Source: Gambelia wislizenii
Taxonomy: Eukaryota; Chordata; Lepidosauria; Squamata; Crotaphytidae
Direction: 5' to 3'
Assembly (NCBI GenBank): GCA_030847615.1
Contig: JAUMIR010000002.1
Location: forward strand, 203,095,809 to 203,159,808
DNA: 64,000 bases
The notes beneath the pieces are model-generated. The model did no database searches. It saw only the letters and a list, made by a program, of their open reading frames with translations, and was not told the DNA's origin. The position numbers and the translations under genes were made by a program. Shown here in pieces: positions 22,928-35,077 of the stretch; the stretch's first letter is position 1, and each line of letters starts with the position of its first letter.

Positions 22928-24385
22928 CTAACAGGGGGAAGAAAACCAAGAAGGGAAAGAATCCAATGGAGAACAAGTGTAGAATTTATCTCCTAGTATC
23001 CACTTACCTTAGTAAATCTTCATTTCTTGCACATACATTTAAAAAGACGACAAAGAAAGAGGACTTCATGATCTTCTCTCATTAAGAGAAGAAAAATGCT
23101 ATTTAATATGATATCTGAATGCAATGAATTTGTAAAAAGGCAGCATGGATAGCCACCTGAGAAAAACATGGTAGGACTTAAGATCTACTACATATCCATG
23201 AACTAACTTAGGCAGCTTTCTTAAAATAATCCAGTAGAACTGGAAGCCAGCTCTACTGTGACCAGTCCTGCAAGTCACACAGGAAGCAAGCAAACACAAA
23301 TAAATAAAATAAAATAAACATTCATTGCAAAACATAAATAATGGAATTTCTTCTTGATTGTGCCAAACATTTAATATAATGAACACCTTATAGTCTTCAT
23401 ATAATTAATCAGAATTCTGAACTCAAGGAGGTTACATAATTGCAGTATTTTTTTCATTGGCACTTTGTTTTAAGCAACTTCCAAAAGAGAGGAGGGTCTA
23501 AAATCATTTTGCAAAATTAGGTCTTTGCCACTTTCTCTGGAATTGCCAGTTCTGCAGAGGTCCACAAAAATGGACACCTTACATTGTGGATGTCTAACCA
23601 TGAGGCAGAACTCCCACATGGAAGCCAAATACAGTACTGGATGCAATGTACAGGGAGAAGAATATTGTTGAATGTACTGTTCAAATTGATGCTGAAGAAG
23701 TGGAATTACTTCAGAGCAGAGGGAGAGTTGTAACTGTATGTATGTCATTCTGCCGTAAATATATTGGTGTATTTTGCATTGTTCTGGGAATTCCAGAGTC
23801 TGTACCACAGTGGTAACTTTCCAATGCAGAACTTGAAAGAGACCAAGGCTGACTTGGGGGTAGCAGAACACTGGTACAAATAACCAAGATGCAACAGTCC
23901 AGAAAGATGCTCAGAGCCTGGCTGTGATGCATACATTTTGTCTTTCTCAGTATATTGTCAACTGTTTTAAACATTACAAAATTTTCAAACAAAATAATAA
24001 TGATGTACAAAATTGTGTCAGTAACCAGCCAATATAGATTTTAATCAATCAAAGAAATATTAATTATCTAGTAAGAAAAGATAATTATATTTTAATGTAA
24101 ATCTTAGGAAAATATATATTTCATGTTCAATGTATGCACAATTCTGAATAATGTCTTGCAAACTTGTGCTCTGAACTGTTTCCAGGTAAATATTTTTAGC
24201 TGATCCAGCCTTGCTGGGGTGCTCTCATTTTTTTCATGGAGATCTAAACCCAATTTCAGCAGCCCTGCAGAGACCACCAGAAAGTATACACATGGAGTTC
24301 TCTATGGGCACATCTAACACCTATCGTGTTCAGTTGTGTCATTCAAATATGAAAGATAGTGTTCACAGTCAAGCTGTATTCTTAC
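22928..24385. other. Intron sequence without recognised features
   Basis: Several open frames of 80-130 codons on the minus strand (23099-24010) do not resemble known proteins and overlap each other. I do not call them genes. Confidence 0.45.
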
Positions 24386-24551
24386 CAGTGCCCATGGTCC
24401 ATGTGCTGCCGGATCAAGGTATGAGGAGCCACAGTGCCATATTTATCGACTTCTGGCATGTTCATATCATCAATGAAGTAAATAAGCTTCTTTGTACCTG
24501 GGGGACCAAAATTCCTCCCGGATTTCTTCTCCAGAGGCTTCTCAAGTATAG
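24386..24551 (-). CDS. DNAH9: DNAH9 exon 19 of window (AAA3 Walker B)
   Basis: Two bases complete the Ala codon, then 54 residues from [20 protein letters not shown] through [20 protein letters not shown] to DHGH, then TG of a split Trp codon. [13 protein letters not shown] is the AAA3 Walker B motif. Acceptor TGCTTAG, donor GTAAGA. Confidence 0.95.
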
Positions 24552-24620
24552 CTAAGCAAGCACAAGATTACAAATTTTAAAAATAAATAAATTATCAAGC
24601 TTGATCTAGATTATCAGGTA

Positions 24621-24706
24621 GAATATCCTCAAACTTCATTCCTTTGTGGGATAGACCTAGCTGGAATATCCTCAAACTTCATTCCTTTGTGGGATAGGCC
24701 TAGCTG
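24621..24706 (+). repeat. 43-bp tandem duplication
   Basis: Two nearly identical units beginning GAATATCCTCAAACTTCATT and containing CCTTTGTGGGATAG are adjacent, differing by a single base. The near identity suggests a recent slippage event. Confidence 0.85.
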
Positions 24707-24788
24707 GAACCTTTTAAAAACAATAGTGTGATATCAAATCTATATGGAAAAAGCAGCCTTATTGCAGTGGAGGGCTCATGTCAAATTT

Positions 24789-25064
24789 AAATTTTATTTA
24801 TTTATTTATTTATTTCCCGCTCTTCAGCCACAAGGCTATCAGAGCAGCTTACAAATTGTTTTTAAGCAATAGCAATTTACACATCTACACCGCATTAAGC
24901 AGTTTCCAATGCGTGTTACCTAATTGCCCCCACAGGCTGGGTACTCATTTTACCGACCTATGAAAGGATGGAAGGCTGAGTGAATCTTGGAGCCCTCTGG
25001 AATCGAACTTGCAATGTGGTGACTTGCAGTAGTGGCATTTAACCACTGCGCCACCAGTGCTCCC
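24789..25064 (-). mobile_element. Sauria-type SINE, minus strand
   Basis: Read in reverse it begins GGAGCACTGGTGGCGCAGTG, carries tRNA-like A and B box regions (GGTTAAATGCC, GATTCCAGAGG), the conserved GGTCGGTAAAATGAGTACCC core and ends in a TAAA tail. It is a full-length-looking copy; the sister copy is at 53139-53410. The family is known from squamate genomes. Confidence 0.88.
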
Positions 25065-25066
25065 TT

Positions 25067-25641
25067 GGACTTCATCAGACCAGTCAAATATGGCATCATA
25101 AGGGCACCTAATAGTTGCAAAAAGGTGTGCGTACCAGACAAGTTACCCTTTCACAATCATATATGGTTCAAAAACCGTACTTTTTTATTGACAGCCCAAG
25201 CTGTTAATTGATATCCCGTGGAGATTTTCTGCCGGCATTGCTGGTGTTTGAATCCATGCACCATTGAACTCATGTGAATGCAGCATCAATGGACAAACAC
25301 TTCTGGGTGAGATTATGACAGCCAGGCAGGGTACACTCTTTATATGACACCCCAACCCCGTTTACTTGGGACTTTTAAATTGTGTTTTGGTGCTTTCCTG
25401 AACTTTTTGTGCTTTTGTTTTGTTGGTTTTTTGAATTGCTTGCACTAGCGTCTTCTCGTGAGATTTGGTGAGATCTGAAACCAGGAAGTGAACAGAGCTC
25501 TGTTCACTCCCTGTTAGTGCCTGGGAAGCCTCTTTAACACGAGAAAGGTAAGGTCTGGTAGGGGGAGTTCTTTTGCTGGCATAAAAATGCCACAATTTAT
25601 GCCGGCAAAAGAACTTTTGAGGAGGGTGGTCTGATAAAGTC
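25067..25641. mobile_element. Harbinger-like non-autonomous element (575 bp)
   Basis: The ends GGACTTCATCAGAC and GTCTGATAAAGTCT, the TTTTTTATTGACAGCCCAAG block and the CCGGCAAAAGAACTTT block match the copies at 11547 and 27595. It is inserted at the boundary of the Sauria SINE. The target duplication is not clear here. Confidence 0.72.
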
Positions 25642-25645
25642 TTTA

Positions 25646-26170
25646 GTCTGAAAGCTAAAGGTAAAGAAGCCCAATGCCACTTTTACCTGGGCAGTCAGAT
25701 GAAATCAAGTTAAGGTTTTCATACAGCATATTCCTGGATAAATGAATGGGAACGGTATTCTGGGATGGTAGTAGTGAAAGGGAGCAGTCCTCATTTCCAA
25801 CCACTACATATTCAGTAGACTAGGTGAACAAACTCTACAAGTGGAGGCTTGTCTATGCACCTGCAGCTTGTCCCTTCTGCAAGGTTCCTGATTGCGCATA
25901 GTGACCCTAAATAAGTACAGTCAATATGTATACAGGCTCTGTTCAAACAGTTGGTCACACATAGGTTAGGAAAGGGGGCTGTTGCAATGATCTTATAATG
26001 ACCCCAAATTTTTACACAGCCTGATGTGTTGTGTGAAAAGGGCTGCTGACTCACAGCAAAATGAGACAGACTGCAGAATGTTGGCTGACATGAAGGTTGT
26101 AAGGGGTCAAGATATGTTATACATCATTAGCAATGTTGGGGCCACTGTCCAATAGGGACCTGTACCAATA
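25646..26170. other. Intron sequence without recognised features
   Basis: I see no coding sequence or recognisable repeat in this stretch. Confidence 0.45.
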
Positions 26171-26411
26171 CCATGATGGGCCTAAATACCCTAAAGGCAC
26201 TCCATCCCATCTGATCTTGGAAGCTAAGCAGGGCCAGCCCTGGTTAGCACTCAGATGGGAGACCATCAATGAATACCAAGTGCTGTAGGCTATATTTCAG
26301 AGGAAGGAACTGGCAAAATGACCTCTGAGTATTCCTTGCTTAAGAAAATCCTATGAAATTCATGGGGTTGCCATAAGTCGATGAGTGACTTGAAGGCACA
26401 TATAAACACAC
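26171..26411 (+). mobile_element. 5S-rRNA-derived SINE with Bov-B-like tail
   Basis: CCATCTGATCTTGGAAGCTA, AGCAGGGCCAGCCCTGGTTA and GATGGGAGACC reproduce the 5S rRNA internal promoter region. The tail GCCATAAGTCGATGAGTGAC and TTGAAGGCACAT is the Bov-B-like end. A leader GGGCCTAAATACCCTAAAG is shared with the copy at 44828, so both belong to one subfamily. It is not a functional 5S gene. Confidence 0.9.
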
Positions 26412-26580
26412 CAATGCCACGATTGTATGCCTGGTATTATTTTGAAACAAAATGGTCCAGTTTTCTCAAATATGCATGACAGATCAAGTGCTGGGAAATT
26501 TTAACCTTCCCAGACTTCCTCACGGAAAGACAAGATTTGCATTCAACATCTCAGGCTCTGTTACAAGTTCTAGAATCATA

Positions 26581-26917
26581 TGACTTTTTCATACGGTTGA
26601 AAAAAACCAACGAGGTCGAGAGAAGAACAGGGTTGTTGCGCTTACACAGCCCCGTTTCAGATGACGCAGTCCTCCTCCATCGTCCTCCTGACCTCCTCCT
26701 GACCATCCCCCGTGCTGCTCATGCTGCGTTTTACTGACAGAAAACCTCAGTGAATAAAAAGCGGCATGAGCAACACGGGGGAAGGTCAGGAGGAGGACGG
26801 GAGAAGGACACAAGAGGACTGCGTTGTCTGAAACGGGGCTGTGTAAGCGTGAAAGCGTGATAGCCCTGTTCTTCTCCCAACCTCCTCGTGGGTTTTTTCA
26901 AAAGTTTGAAAAAGTCC
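26581..26917. mobile_element. Foldback (palindromic) MITE, 337 bp
   Basis: The two halves are nearly complementary: left GACTTTTTCATACGGTTGAA and right AAGTTTGAAAAAGTCC, with paired inner blocks CACAGCCCCGTTTCAGA and TCTGAAACGGGGCTGTG. It sits in the 3' end of a CR1. The flanking triplets ATA and TTA suggest a degraded 3-bp duplication. It is the same family as 50219-50461. Confidence 0.82.
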
Positions 26918-27161
26918 TTAGAGTTGGAAGAGATCACAAGGGTCATCCAGTCCAACCCCCTGCCATGCAGGCAAACCTAGTCAAAGCACTCCTGACAGAT
27001 GGCCATCCAGCCTCTGTTTAAAAACCTCCAAAGAAGGAGACTCTGCCACACTACGAGGAAGTGTATTCCATTTCCAAACAGCTCTTACTGTCAGGAAGTT
27101 CCTCCTAATGTTTAGGTGGAATCTCTTTTCCTGTAGTTTGAGTCCATTGCTCTGTGTCCTA

Positions 27162-27492
27162 GGATCTTTTCAGATGCCCCTTACCACGTAAGAAGCCTCT
27201 GTAACAGCAACGAAGCTGCTGCGTGGCAGGGGGTCTGTTTTGGATGATGCCGTCCCTCTCTCGGTGTCATCCGTGATTGTTCTGGGTAGGACTGAGGGCA
27301 GCTGCGCTATTTTTTATTCATGGAAGTTGTCCATGAATAAAAAATGGTGCGGCCACCCTCAATCCTACCCAGAACAGTCACGGACGACGCTGAGAGAGGG
27401 ACAGCGTTGTCCGAAATGGACCCCCTGCCACGCAGCAACTTTGTTGCTGTTATGGAGGCTTCTTGCGCAGTAAGGGGCATCTGAAAAAGTCC
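27162..27492. mobile_element. Foldback MITE, 331 bp
   Basis: Arms are nearly complementary: CAGATGCCCCTTAC pairs with GTAAGGGGCATCTG, and the apex lies near TTCATGGAAGTTGTCCATGAA. It is flanked by a perfect 3-bp CTA duplication (27159-27161 and 27493-27495). Removing it restores uninterrupted CR1 text. Half copies of this family lie at 14072 and 51491. Confidence 0.87.
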
Positions 27493-27594
27493 CTAGTCCC
27501 TGGTGCTGCAGAAAAAAAGCTTGCTCCATCCTCAGACATCCCTCAAATATTTAAACATGGCTATCATATCACCTCTCCACCTTCTCTTCTTTAG

Positions 27595-28167
27595 GGACTT
27601 TATCAGGCAAATATGGCCTCATAAGGACACCAAATGATAACAAAAGGTGATCATTTGCATACCAGACGATGTCATCCTTTTGCGATCATATATTGTTAAA
27701 AAACCATTCTTTTTTATTGACAGCCCAAGCCATCAACAGATTGACCATAGCGCTTTGTTGCCGGCATTGCTGGCGTTTGAAACTTCACGCCATTGTACTC
27801 ACGTGAATGCAGCATCAATGGGCAAACACTTCCGGGTGAGATTGGGACAGGCAACGGACACACTTTTTATGACCCCCCCCCATGTACTTGCGACTTTGTG
27901 AGTGTGTTTCTGTGCTTGTGTATACTTTTTGTGGTTTATTTTTTGATGTATTTTTTAATTTCCCATGCTCACATCTTCTCGTGAGAATCAGGGAGATTTG
28001 GAACCTGGAAGTAAATAGAGCTCCATTTGTGCTCCGTTACTGCCAGGGATGCCTCTTTTACACTACTTAAGGTAAGTCTGGTAGGGGGGGGGTTCTTTTG
28101 CTGACATAAACATGTTTTAAAATATGCCAGCAAATGAACTTTTATAGAGGGTGGTATGATAAAGGCC
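27595..28167. mobile_element. Harbinger-like non-autonomous element (573 bp)
   Basis: The ends GGACTTTATCAGG and ATGATAAAGGCC are flanked by a TAG duplication (27592-27594 and 28168-28170). The interior matches the copies at 11547 and 25067. It inserted into the CR1 at a point where the empty site can be read directly. Confidence 0.78.
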
Positions 28168-28441
28168 TAGGCTAAACATACCCAGCTCCCAAAGTCGCTG
28201 CTTATAAGGCAGGGCTTCCAGATCATTTTCTTTGTCGTCCTTTGTCAGGGAAGGAGAGGGGTTGGCATGCAAGGAATAAACCAATCAGAGTGGATTGCTC
28301 CTCCGTGCCATCCCGAGAATAGAGTGGCACTATTACTTCCCTTGATCTAGACACTATACTATTGATGCAGCCTAGAATCGCATTTGCTTTTTTAGCTGCC
28401 ACACCACACTGCTGACTCATGTTCATGTTCTATTACCAGAG

Positions 28442-29067
28442 AAGTGAAGTTGGTTGTTATCTGAAACAAGGATTGGCAGCAGCACCCAAAATGTGAAATT
28501 CTCTCTTCATGGACATTCGATTTGTTGCTTTTCTCTTGTGTTTCAGGCAGAACTATTACATTGTTCTGTCAAGCTTTTAATGTCAGTGTTGTTCTTTGAT
28601 TTTCATCTGATTTTATTGTAATGAAGATTCTCTTTTAATATTTTTTTGCGGGTTATATGCGTGTTACTTCTTTAAAAAGTTTTATTTTCTTTCACCATAA
28701 ATGATCATTGACCAGAAAGGTGATCCATAAATATGCTAAATAATTAAATAAAGCTAGATTTTGTGTAACAAATACTTGCACATTTGTTATATTGCAGAAT
28801 GGTGAAGTGGGTTGTAGTGCATGAAAACATAACTAACTAACAAACAAACAAACAAACCAATAAATAAATATGCCATTAATATTAATAAATGAAAAGCTCT
28901 TTACTCTTTCTGCTGCAACAGACTGCCACTCTGTACACTGCATAAACTGCCCCAAAAGCCACAGGTTTCTAAAATGCAGAAAGAACACCTCCTCTCTAAT
29001 AATTTTTACTATTATTATTATTATTATTATTGATTGCCTATCACTTGTTATAAACTATTCCTAAGTA
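28442..29067. other. Intron with short AT repeats
   Basis: A run of AACAAACAAAC / AATAAATA text (about 28838-28870) and an ATT run (about 29010-29032) are the only landmarks. Confidence 0.45.
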
Positions 29068-29287
29068 CAGGCCGACCACTGTATCTGTGGGGGATACGTT
29101 CCAAGACCCCATGTGGATACCTGTAACTGGATAATAGGGAACCCTATTATTTTCAATGAGATGAATGCCGGAAGTTGATCATGGAATCACATTGGAGGAC
29201 CTAGAAATAGCTAGAGGGAACATATTTTTTCAGACGTGAATAAGTGAAATTGTGGATACTGAATCTGTGGATATGTGGGTCGACCTG
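29068..29287. mobile_element. Tigger-like MITE, 220 bp
   Basis: Inverted ends CAGGCCGACCACTGTATCTG and CTGTGGATATGTGGGTCGAC... are flanked by TA dinucleotides (29066-29067, 29288-29289). TA duplication and the GTATCTGTGGGGGATACGTT text identify a TcMar/Tigger derivative. No coding capacity. Confidence 0.85.
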
Positions 29288-29338
29288 TATTGTTATCTAT
29301 CACTGATAACAATAGATAGATCAAGCCAGTCCCTTTAC

Positions 29339-29546
29339 CCTGCAGCATTGCTGAAGTTGTGTAGAAATTAAAGGGAACAGATTGCACCATGTAATCATCC
29401 ATGTTTAGGGTTTCAAGTTTATCAACCATGAGCACTGACTTCCCAGTGCCTGCATTCCCAACTAGCATCACAGGCCATTTCTTTTCCATCAGCAGATCCA
29501 TGAAATAACGAATCCGAATAGTTTCAGTTGTGTGGACCATGGATGC
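29339..29546 (-). CDS. DNAH9: DNAH9 exon 18 of window (AAA3 P-loop)
   Basis: It encodes 69 residues plus one base, from [20 protein letters not shown] through [15 protein letters not shown] to [18 protein letters not shown] is the AAA3 Walker A loop, the main regulatory ATP site of dynein. It ends with the first base of an Ala codon. Acceptor CTTGCAG, donor GTAAAG. A Tigger-like MITE ends 43 bases past the donor. Confidence 0.95.
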
Positions 29547-31412
29547 CTGCAAGACAAACCCCCCCATTAAAATAACACTGATTTTAAAATCTGAAGTACA
29601 TAAAAGCTCATGCAGTAATTTCTAAGGAAAAAAGGAATCAAGACAGTAACAGAAAATAATTTTCTAATATGATTTGCAACAGAACAGTCACTAGTCTCAA
29701 ACACAATTTGTGTTAAAAGCATTCTCCAGCTCATGGATAGTTACAAATCCAATATCTGTAGATTGAAATCAAAAAGTTTTTTTTTTATTACACATAAGAA
29801 ACATGATTTTATTAAGGGTGATAAAATAATCCTTAGGAGAGGATTATCCTTAGGGAGTGAGTGATTCTGTACTTGAAGATGGTTATTTTCATTTGTTACG
29901 GAACAGCCTTGCTTTGTTTGTGCCTTTTTAACAAAGCATTTGTATGAGAAATATGTGCATCTTCTCATCTTTTCGCTCTGAATCTTCCATTCTTTTCCAG
30001 AACCCATAATTTTTTAAAAAAAACTATAGATTATGCACCACTGTTCAATAGCATTTTTGCCAATTCTAGTTTGCATAGATTGCTCTAACCATTACCTTAT
30101 TTATAGTTTGTCATTCTTGTAGTATATGGGGAAATAATTATTGTAATGTAAAACAATCTTGTGTACCCCATTCACATACTAAGATAAGTCTAGGAATTTT
30201 TCCCTGCATGCTTCTGTTCTCCCAAATTCCCTTTCTCTTACTTCACTAGGCAATTCCAGCCAACTGGAGAGATGGGTCATTCAACACATGACCTAACTTA
30301 AATTTTATTGCTTTTTGTGTAAGCCTCTTTTAAGTTTGAGTCTCCATGCGGCTGTAGCCATGTTATGTGGTCATGCTGCTATGAAGCCTTGCTATGATGC
30401 TATGCCATGATGTTTGCTTTCCAAATCACCATGCAGCCTCTACTGCTGAAGGCTGGGTGAGTCATTCTACCCTAAATCCTCCTAGTTAATTAGAAACACT
30501 CTTTTTAAAAGTTTGTTTTAGTATGTAGATTAAGATTGATATACCTTCAGTAAACTTTTGATAAGCATTTTTAAACTGACTCCTTTGTTTTTGTAATGAG
30601 TCTAATTCATTGGGTGATCAGACCTCAGAATACACTTTTAAATGTTAATTGAGCTTGTCTCAGCATTCTTAAGCGTCACTCTGCATGACTTTGAAAGTGA
30701 AGTGATTTTAATTTTTTAAAGAAGATATTTTTATTTCCTTTTAAAAGGGCTAGATACCTGGGATTTTTAAAATACATTTTTATTTTTAAACTCATACCTC
30801 CTATAATTCTTTACTAGGAATCGACTCTGTTACTTTACTCTTTCCCTTTTCAAACAGCATTGCTATTGCATCTCTTTTTTCTTCTTTCTCTCTCCCTCCC
30901 TCTCAGATTACAATCACAGGGCTGGCTTCAGTTTCCTTATTTGATTTAGCTTCTTGGACAGAAAGAACCCATAAATGTCTAGTTTCATTACATATTCTTT
31001 CCATAGTGGAATGACATCCTGGACTAGGTTGGGGACCATGGTGTCTGGAATGCAGAACTTTTAAGATGTTCACCACGTGATGTTCAAAACCCTTCCATTT
31101 CCAGTTGTCTCCATAGAGAAGCACATCACAAACTGTTCGTCTCCCAGTACAACAAAAATAGTCAACATACAGGGGAAAATCTATTATTGCTTCATACCTA
31201 AATGGGCATATATGTATGTCAACCTGAAAACGTGACTCTGGGAAGAGTCCCTACATTTCATAGAGATAACTGAGACAATTGACTTAATGATTAACCTCTG
31301 GCCAACAATGGATTCTCAGTTTTGCAGTACTGCAGGGAAAACTATATACATGCATACATATATATATATATATATATAAAACAAAAACAAACAGATGGTT
31401 TCTCAGAAATAC
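29547..31412. other. Intron, AT-rich, TA microsatellite
   Basis: A TA run lies at about 31358-31378. Nothing else recognised in this stretch. Confidence 0.5.
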
Positions 31413-31586
31413 CTGCAATGGGACATCTGGGTCCAGTTCAAATGCTGGCACTTTATCAGTCCAAGGCAAGAATTTCTTTGTCTCTGGGTCAATATAATAG
31501 TCAAAAATGGTCCCTTGAGAAGGAAACTTGATGGTTTTAAATTCATTCACCCACCATTTACTGAACTCCACACGATAGTCCACAAG
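31413..31586 (-). CDS. DNAH9: DNAH9 exon 17 of window (start of AAA3)
   Basis: It encodes 58 residues from [20 protein letters not shown] through [13 protein letters not shown] to [23 protein letters not shown] is conserved at the start of AAA3. Phase 0 on both sides, acceptor TCCCCAG, donor GTATTT. A TA-dinucleotide run lies about 35 bases past the donor. Confidence 0.94.
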
Positions 31587-32233
31587 CTGGGGAGATAAAG
31601 ATGTCCAATTTAATAAGCTTTTTCTATTTTTTTAGAAAGACTAGATCATAAAAACTCTTCTCTAGAGATGCTACAAAACATCCAAGTAAATCCTATCAAA
31701 ACTAAATGATATATTTTTTAAAGTGCATAAAGCCATATGCTATTGCTGGAATAGCCAATAACACAGGGCAAAATCAAATGTTTGTTCAGATGCATGGCCT
31801 ACAAAATCATTTTCCTATAGTAGGGGAGGGTATCCTGGATTGTGATGGCTCCTCTCTCACTCCAGAAGGAATGAAGGCTAGGACTTAACAGCCATCCCAC
31901 AAGACTGTTCCTCCTACAAGGGTCTGTCAGATCAAATGGTATAAGCAGTCAATGTGGTACCAGTGGTATGGCAGAAAATATGTCATGCAATGGTATGTTG
32001 CGCAGGCCCAAACAATCTAGTCAACACACCAGGGAGGCACTGCAGGCACATGGAAACTAGGTGATGTGGAAGTGTCTATTGATGTATCTCTGCAACTAAA
32101 TTACTCTTTGAGAACTGGACAAATAAAATGGCATTTATGTACATAATACTCTTCATCGTATATTTGGGCACTATTATTATGACATCTGGAGGTGTATGAA
32201 TCAGAACATGATTATCTAATTTTCGAAAAGCAC
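31587..32233. other. Intron sequence without recognised features
   Basis: I see no element ends or coding similarity between exons 16 and 17. Confidence 0.45.
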
Positions 32234-32516
32234 CTGGTCTTGAAACATTGCTCCTCCAAATGCCCAGAAGCAAGCAAATACAAAATAGAGTTCATATAGC
32301 TCTTTGGAAGAATCTGGAGGTGTGTTGGTTGGAGTCAGGAGACATTCCAGTAGGTAGAGGATGGTTTGTATCACAGTCACTTCAGGTACAGGTGTTATCT
32401 TCTTGAACCCAAATTTCAGCTTTTCCAAACACGTAGGCAAGTATTTGTCAAACAAGATCATCAAATTGGCTTTTTCAGACTGTACTTCCCTGCGCTCAAT
32501 CCAGCTGCTAACCACT
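32234..32516 (-). CDS. DNAH9: DNAH9 exon 16 of window (AAA2 lid to AAA3)
   Basis: One base completes Pro, then 94 residues from [20 protein letters not shown] through [14 protein letters not shown] sequence to [13 protein letters not shown]. This is the longest exon seen and links AAA2 to AAA3; FWAFGG is a typical AAA3-entry motif. The upstream base sequence GCAGAGTGG offers two AG choices, and the first is required by the phase of the preceding exon. It ends in phase 0. Donor GTGCTT. Confidence 0.92.
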
Positions 32517-32771
32517 CTGCAGAGTGATTAAAAAATAAGTTATTGAATATGGACTGAATTTGTACTCCTGGAATATTTCATACCTTCTTCCTTGGAGTGA
32601 ATTGCCTCACATGCCCTCCCTCCTCTTATTCACACTGCACCATTTTTAGAGTAATCCTACTTAAATTGTAGGATTTAGCTGCCTAGGAAGAGTACCTCAT
32701 ATTGTCTGGCAACTTACAGGAGCACATGAACAATGTGGCAAGATTGTTCAAACACTGTATTTGTTGGAGAG

Positions 32772-32883
32772 CTTGGAAAAGTTCTTTTGACTGCAAAATC
32801 CAGAATCCTCAGTCATCATTGCCAGTGGCTATGCTAGCTATGGGATTCTGAGATTTATGGTAAAAAAAAATCCAAGGCTCTGC
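32772..32883. mobile_element. hAT-like MITE
   Basis: The left end GAGAGCTTGGAAAAGTTCTT and right end AAATCCAAGGCTCT are inverted, and the inner arms CAAAATCCAGAATCCTCAG and GGGATTCTGAGATTT pair. No clear 8-bp duplication, so it is an old copy. Confidence 0.6.
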
Positions 32884-34197
32884 ACATGTGGTATGTCAGA
32901 ATACTGGATTCTACTCCCCACTGTGTGAGGGCTTGCTTACACAGACAAAAAAAACCCCAAAACCTTTACTCAACCTGTATTCTATGGCATAGTTGCCACA
33001 TGACGTTTTCAACAATTCACATCTTCCTTGGGATTTCTGCAGGAAACTCTGGGTCTGAAAGATTTGTGGTTTGCTCCACATTTCAGGGAGGAACCCAGAT
33101 TATTGACTGTGTGGCATCCACCGATTGGCTTTAGTGCAAAGTAGGGGTGGGACTTCTAGTGGATGAGGCTCTGTTGTGGTGGTTTTATTTTTTGGTTGTG
33201 TGCATATCTGGATAAGTGCATCTCCACTTACCCAGTAATACAGTACTCTGGGACAATGTACCATATATTCATGTATTCACATACACAAGTGAAGAGAAAG
33301 TAAAAAAAGTGAGTGGCCTCAGCCGTGTGGCTGGAAATAATACGATGTATATGACACGTGATCAGCATAGGACTGACCTTTTACTCTGATACAGATTACA
33401 GAGTGGTGGGATACTCCGATCTACAATCGGACAAACCCTGGTGAGTGTGGCTTTTAAAGGGCCACTGTGGATCATAAATAGCCGCTGCAGCTATGAGGTA
33501 AGTGCAGGTTTCCTGCCAGTTTAGTCAAGCCCTAAGTCACCTTTCCTAACATTCATTTATGACAGAATAAAGCTTCAGCAGATTTTATTCTGCAATGCAA
33601 GATCATGTTTGAAAGGGGACATTGCTGTAGTGAAATAACAAAAGCTCATATACTCCTGCAGCTAAAGTGGGGTATTTAGGCCTAGGACAAAATCCCTGTT
33701 CATGAACTGTGTTGTCTTGAGTAAGCCAGTCTTCCATAACTGTTTCCCTACATACTATATGGGTTTATGAGGTGATGACTAATAAGGGAAGGATTGCTAA
33801 ACTCTTAGCACAGGGAAATGTTTTGTGATATCTAGATAGTGAAATAAGAGTCAGGTACTTTGTCTTTCCATAATCTACTTCAGGTTACAAATATTGACCA
33901 AGATGACAGTGGATTACCACTGGAACAGAATTTCTTACTTTTCCCTTCAACAAACACAAGCTCCGTCCTGGATTACCTTATATGTACCTAAGAATGTCAT
34001 AGAAATCCAATAGAATCTGTTTGCATTGAAATTTCAATATGCTGACAAAGGGGAAGCTAATACAAGTGCCCAAAGATTTTGCAGGCAGGCAAGATGTACC
34101 CAGGAATTTACTGTATGTAAATGCTTTACTTATCTCCCTTTGTCCTCTCCTCCCTCTCCCTCCCACTGAGAAATCTTTCCTGGCCAAGTACAAGTGC

Positions 34198-34244
<47 letters not shown>

Positions 34245-35077
34245 ACAGGATTTGCATGATTGTATTTGTAGTCCACCTTCTTTATAGACTGGAGAATGCT
34301 ATTGAAACCAATCCAATATCTAGGGATAGCCCAGGGGCAATATTACTACTTTCTTTTGTAAGCTACAGCACAAAAGGTGGCACTCCACAACATAATATGA
34401 AGGCCAAATCTAAGTGCTCCCTGGCAGTTTATTTTTCTTTTATTTTCTCTAGTTCTATATGTACTTTTGCAGAGAGTAAAGTCCACTGAAGTCAGTGGGG
34501 TTTGTTTATTCACATACAAAATCTATATGAGAGAGATCCTCTTCAGAATCAGGTGTATATATGCACCCATATATGTGCTCAGTCTGCCTAGAGAATTTGA
34601 TTGAGAAAGGTGCTTAAATGTCTGCCACGTTACCATAGTGTGGTTTGTGTTGATGATCATCTCAGGTATGTGTGCTGCATGGACTTGCCTGAACATTTAA
34701 ACCCCTCCCAATTTCATTCCCTAATCTTAAACAAAGTTTAGCCATGACAACGTTTGGGAAGTAGATGTCAGGGAGGGCCATTTGTTTGGGGCAGAATCTC
34801 TGAGTTAAGAGCATCCAGCATTTTATAATCCCATCATTTCATATGCAAACACAGACACCACACTAGAGGACAGAAAAGGAAGATAAGGTACTTTGTACCT
34901 TAACAAGATTATGACGAATGACAGAATAGAGCAGAATACACATCTTACCAGAAGACCTGTAGGACATCCCTATATGTAGCAGTTGAGAGGAACTGCTTTT
35001 ACTCTTTATGACATAAAACCCCTCAGTTTTCTTGGCAATGCAAGATACTAATACTAGCAAAGGGAATGAGAACTCAC
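32884..35077. other. Intron with CA/GA microsatellite
   Basis: A CA run followed by a GA run lies at about 34200-34244. Several short open frames nearby arise from it. No exon or classified element is recognised between 32884 and the donor of exon 15. Confidence 0.5.

Larger units (their letters stand above)
26563..28441 (-). mobile_element. CR1 LINE 3' portion split into four pieces by three insertions
   Basis: The pieces 26563-26580, 26918-27161, 27493-27594 and 28168-28441, read on the minus strand, form one continuous CR1 3' end. They start in the reverse-transcriptase C-terminus ([19 protein letters not shown]), pass through the 3' UTR, and end TCATAGAATCAT-type. The interruptions are elements at 26581-26917, 27162-27492 and 27595-28167. 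A foreign piece at about 28240-28315 may be a fourth, since it is not CR1-like and resembles 2490-2570. Confidence 0.85.

Noticed and set aside
23099..24010. Four overlapping minus-strand frames, 63-133 codons
   Set aside because: They overlap each other in different frames, resemble no protein I know, and exons 19 and 20 join in phase without them.
26171..26411. 5S rRNA gene
   Set aside because: Only part of 5S is present and it is fused to a SINE tail; sequence is diverged. It is a SINE.
34039..34489. Coding frames with HTHTHT runs
   Set aside because: They derive from the CA/GA microsatellite at 34200-34244.
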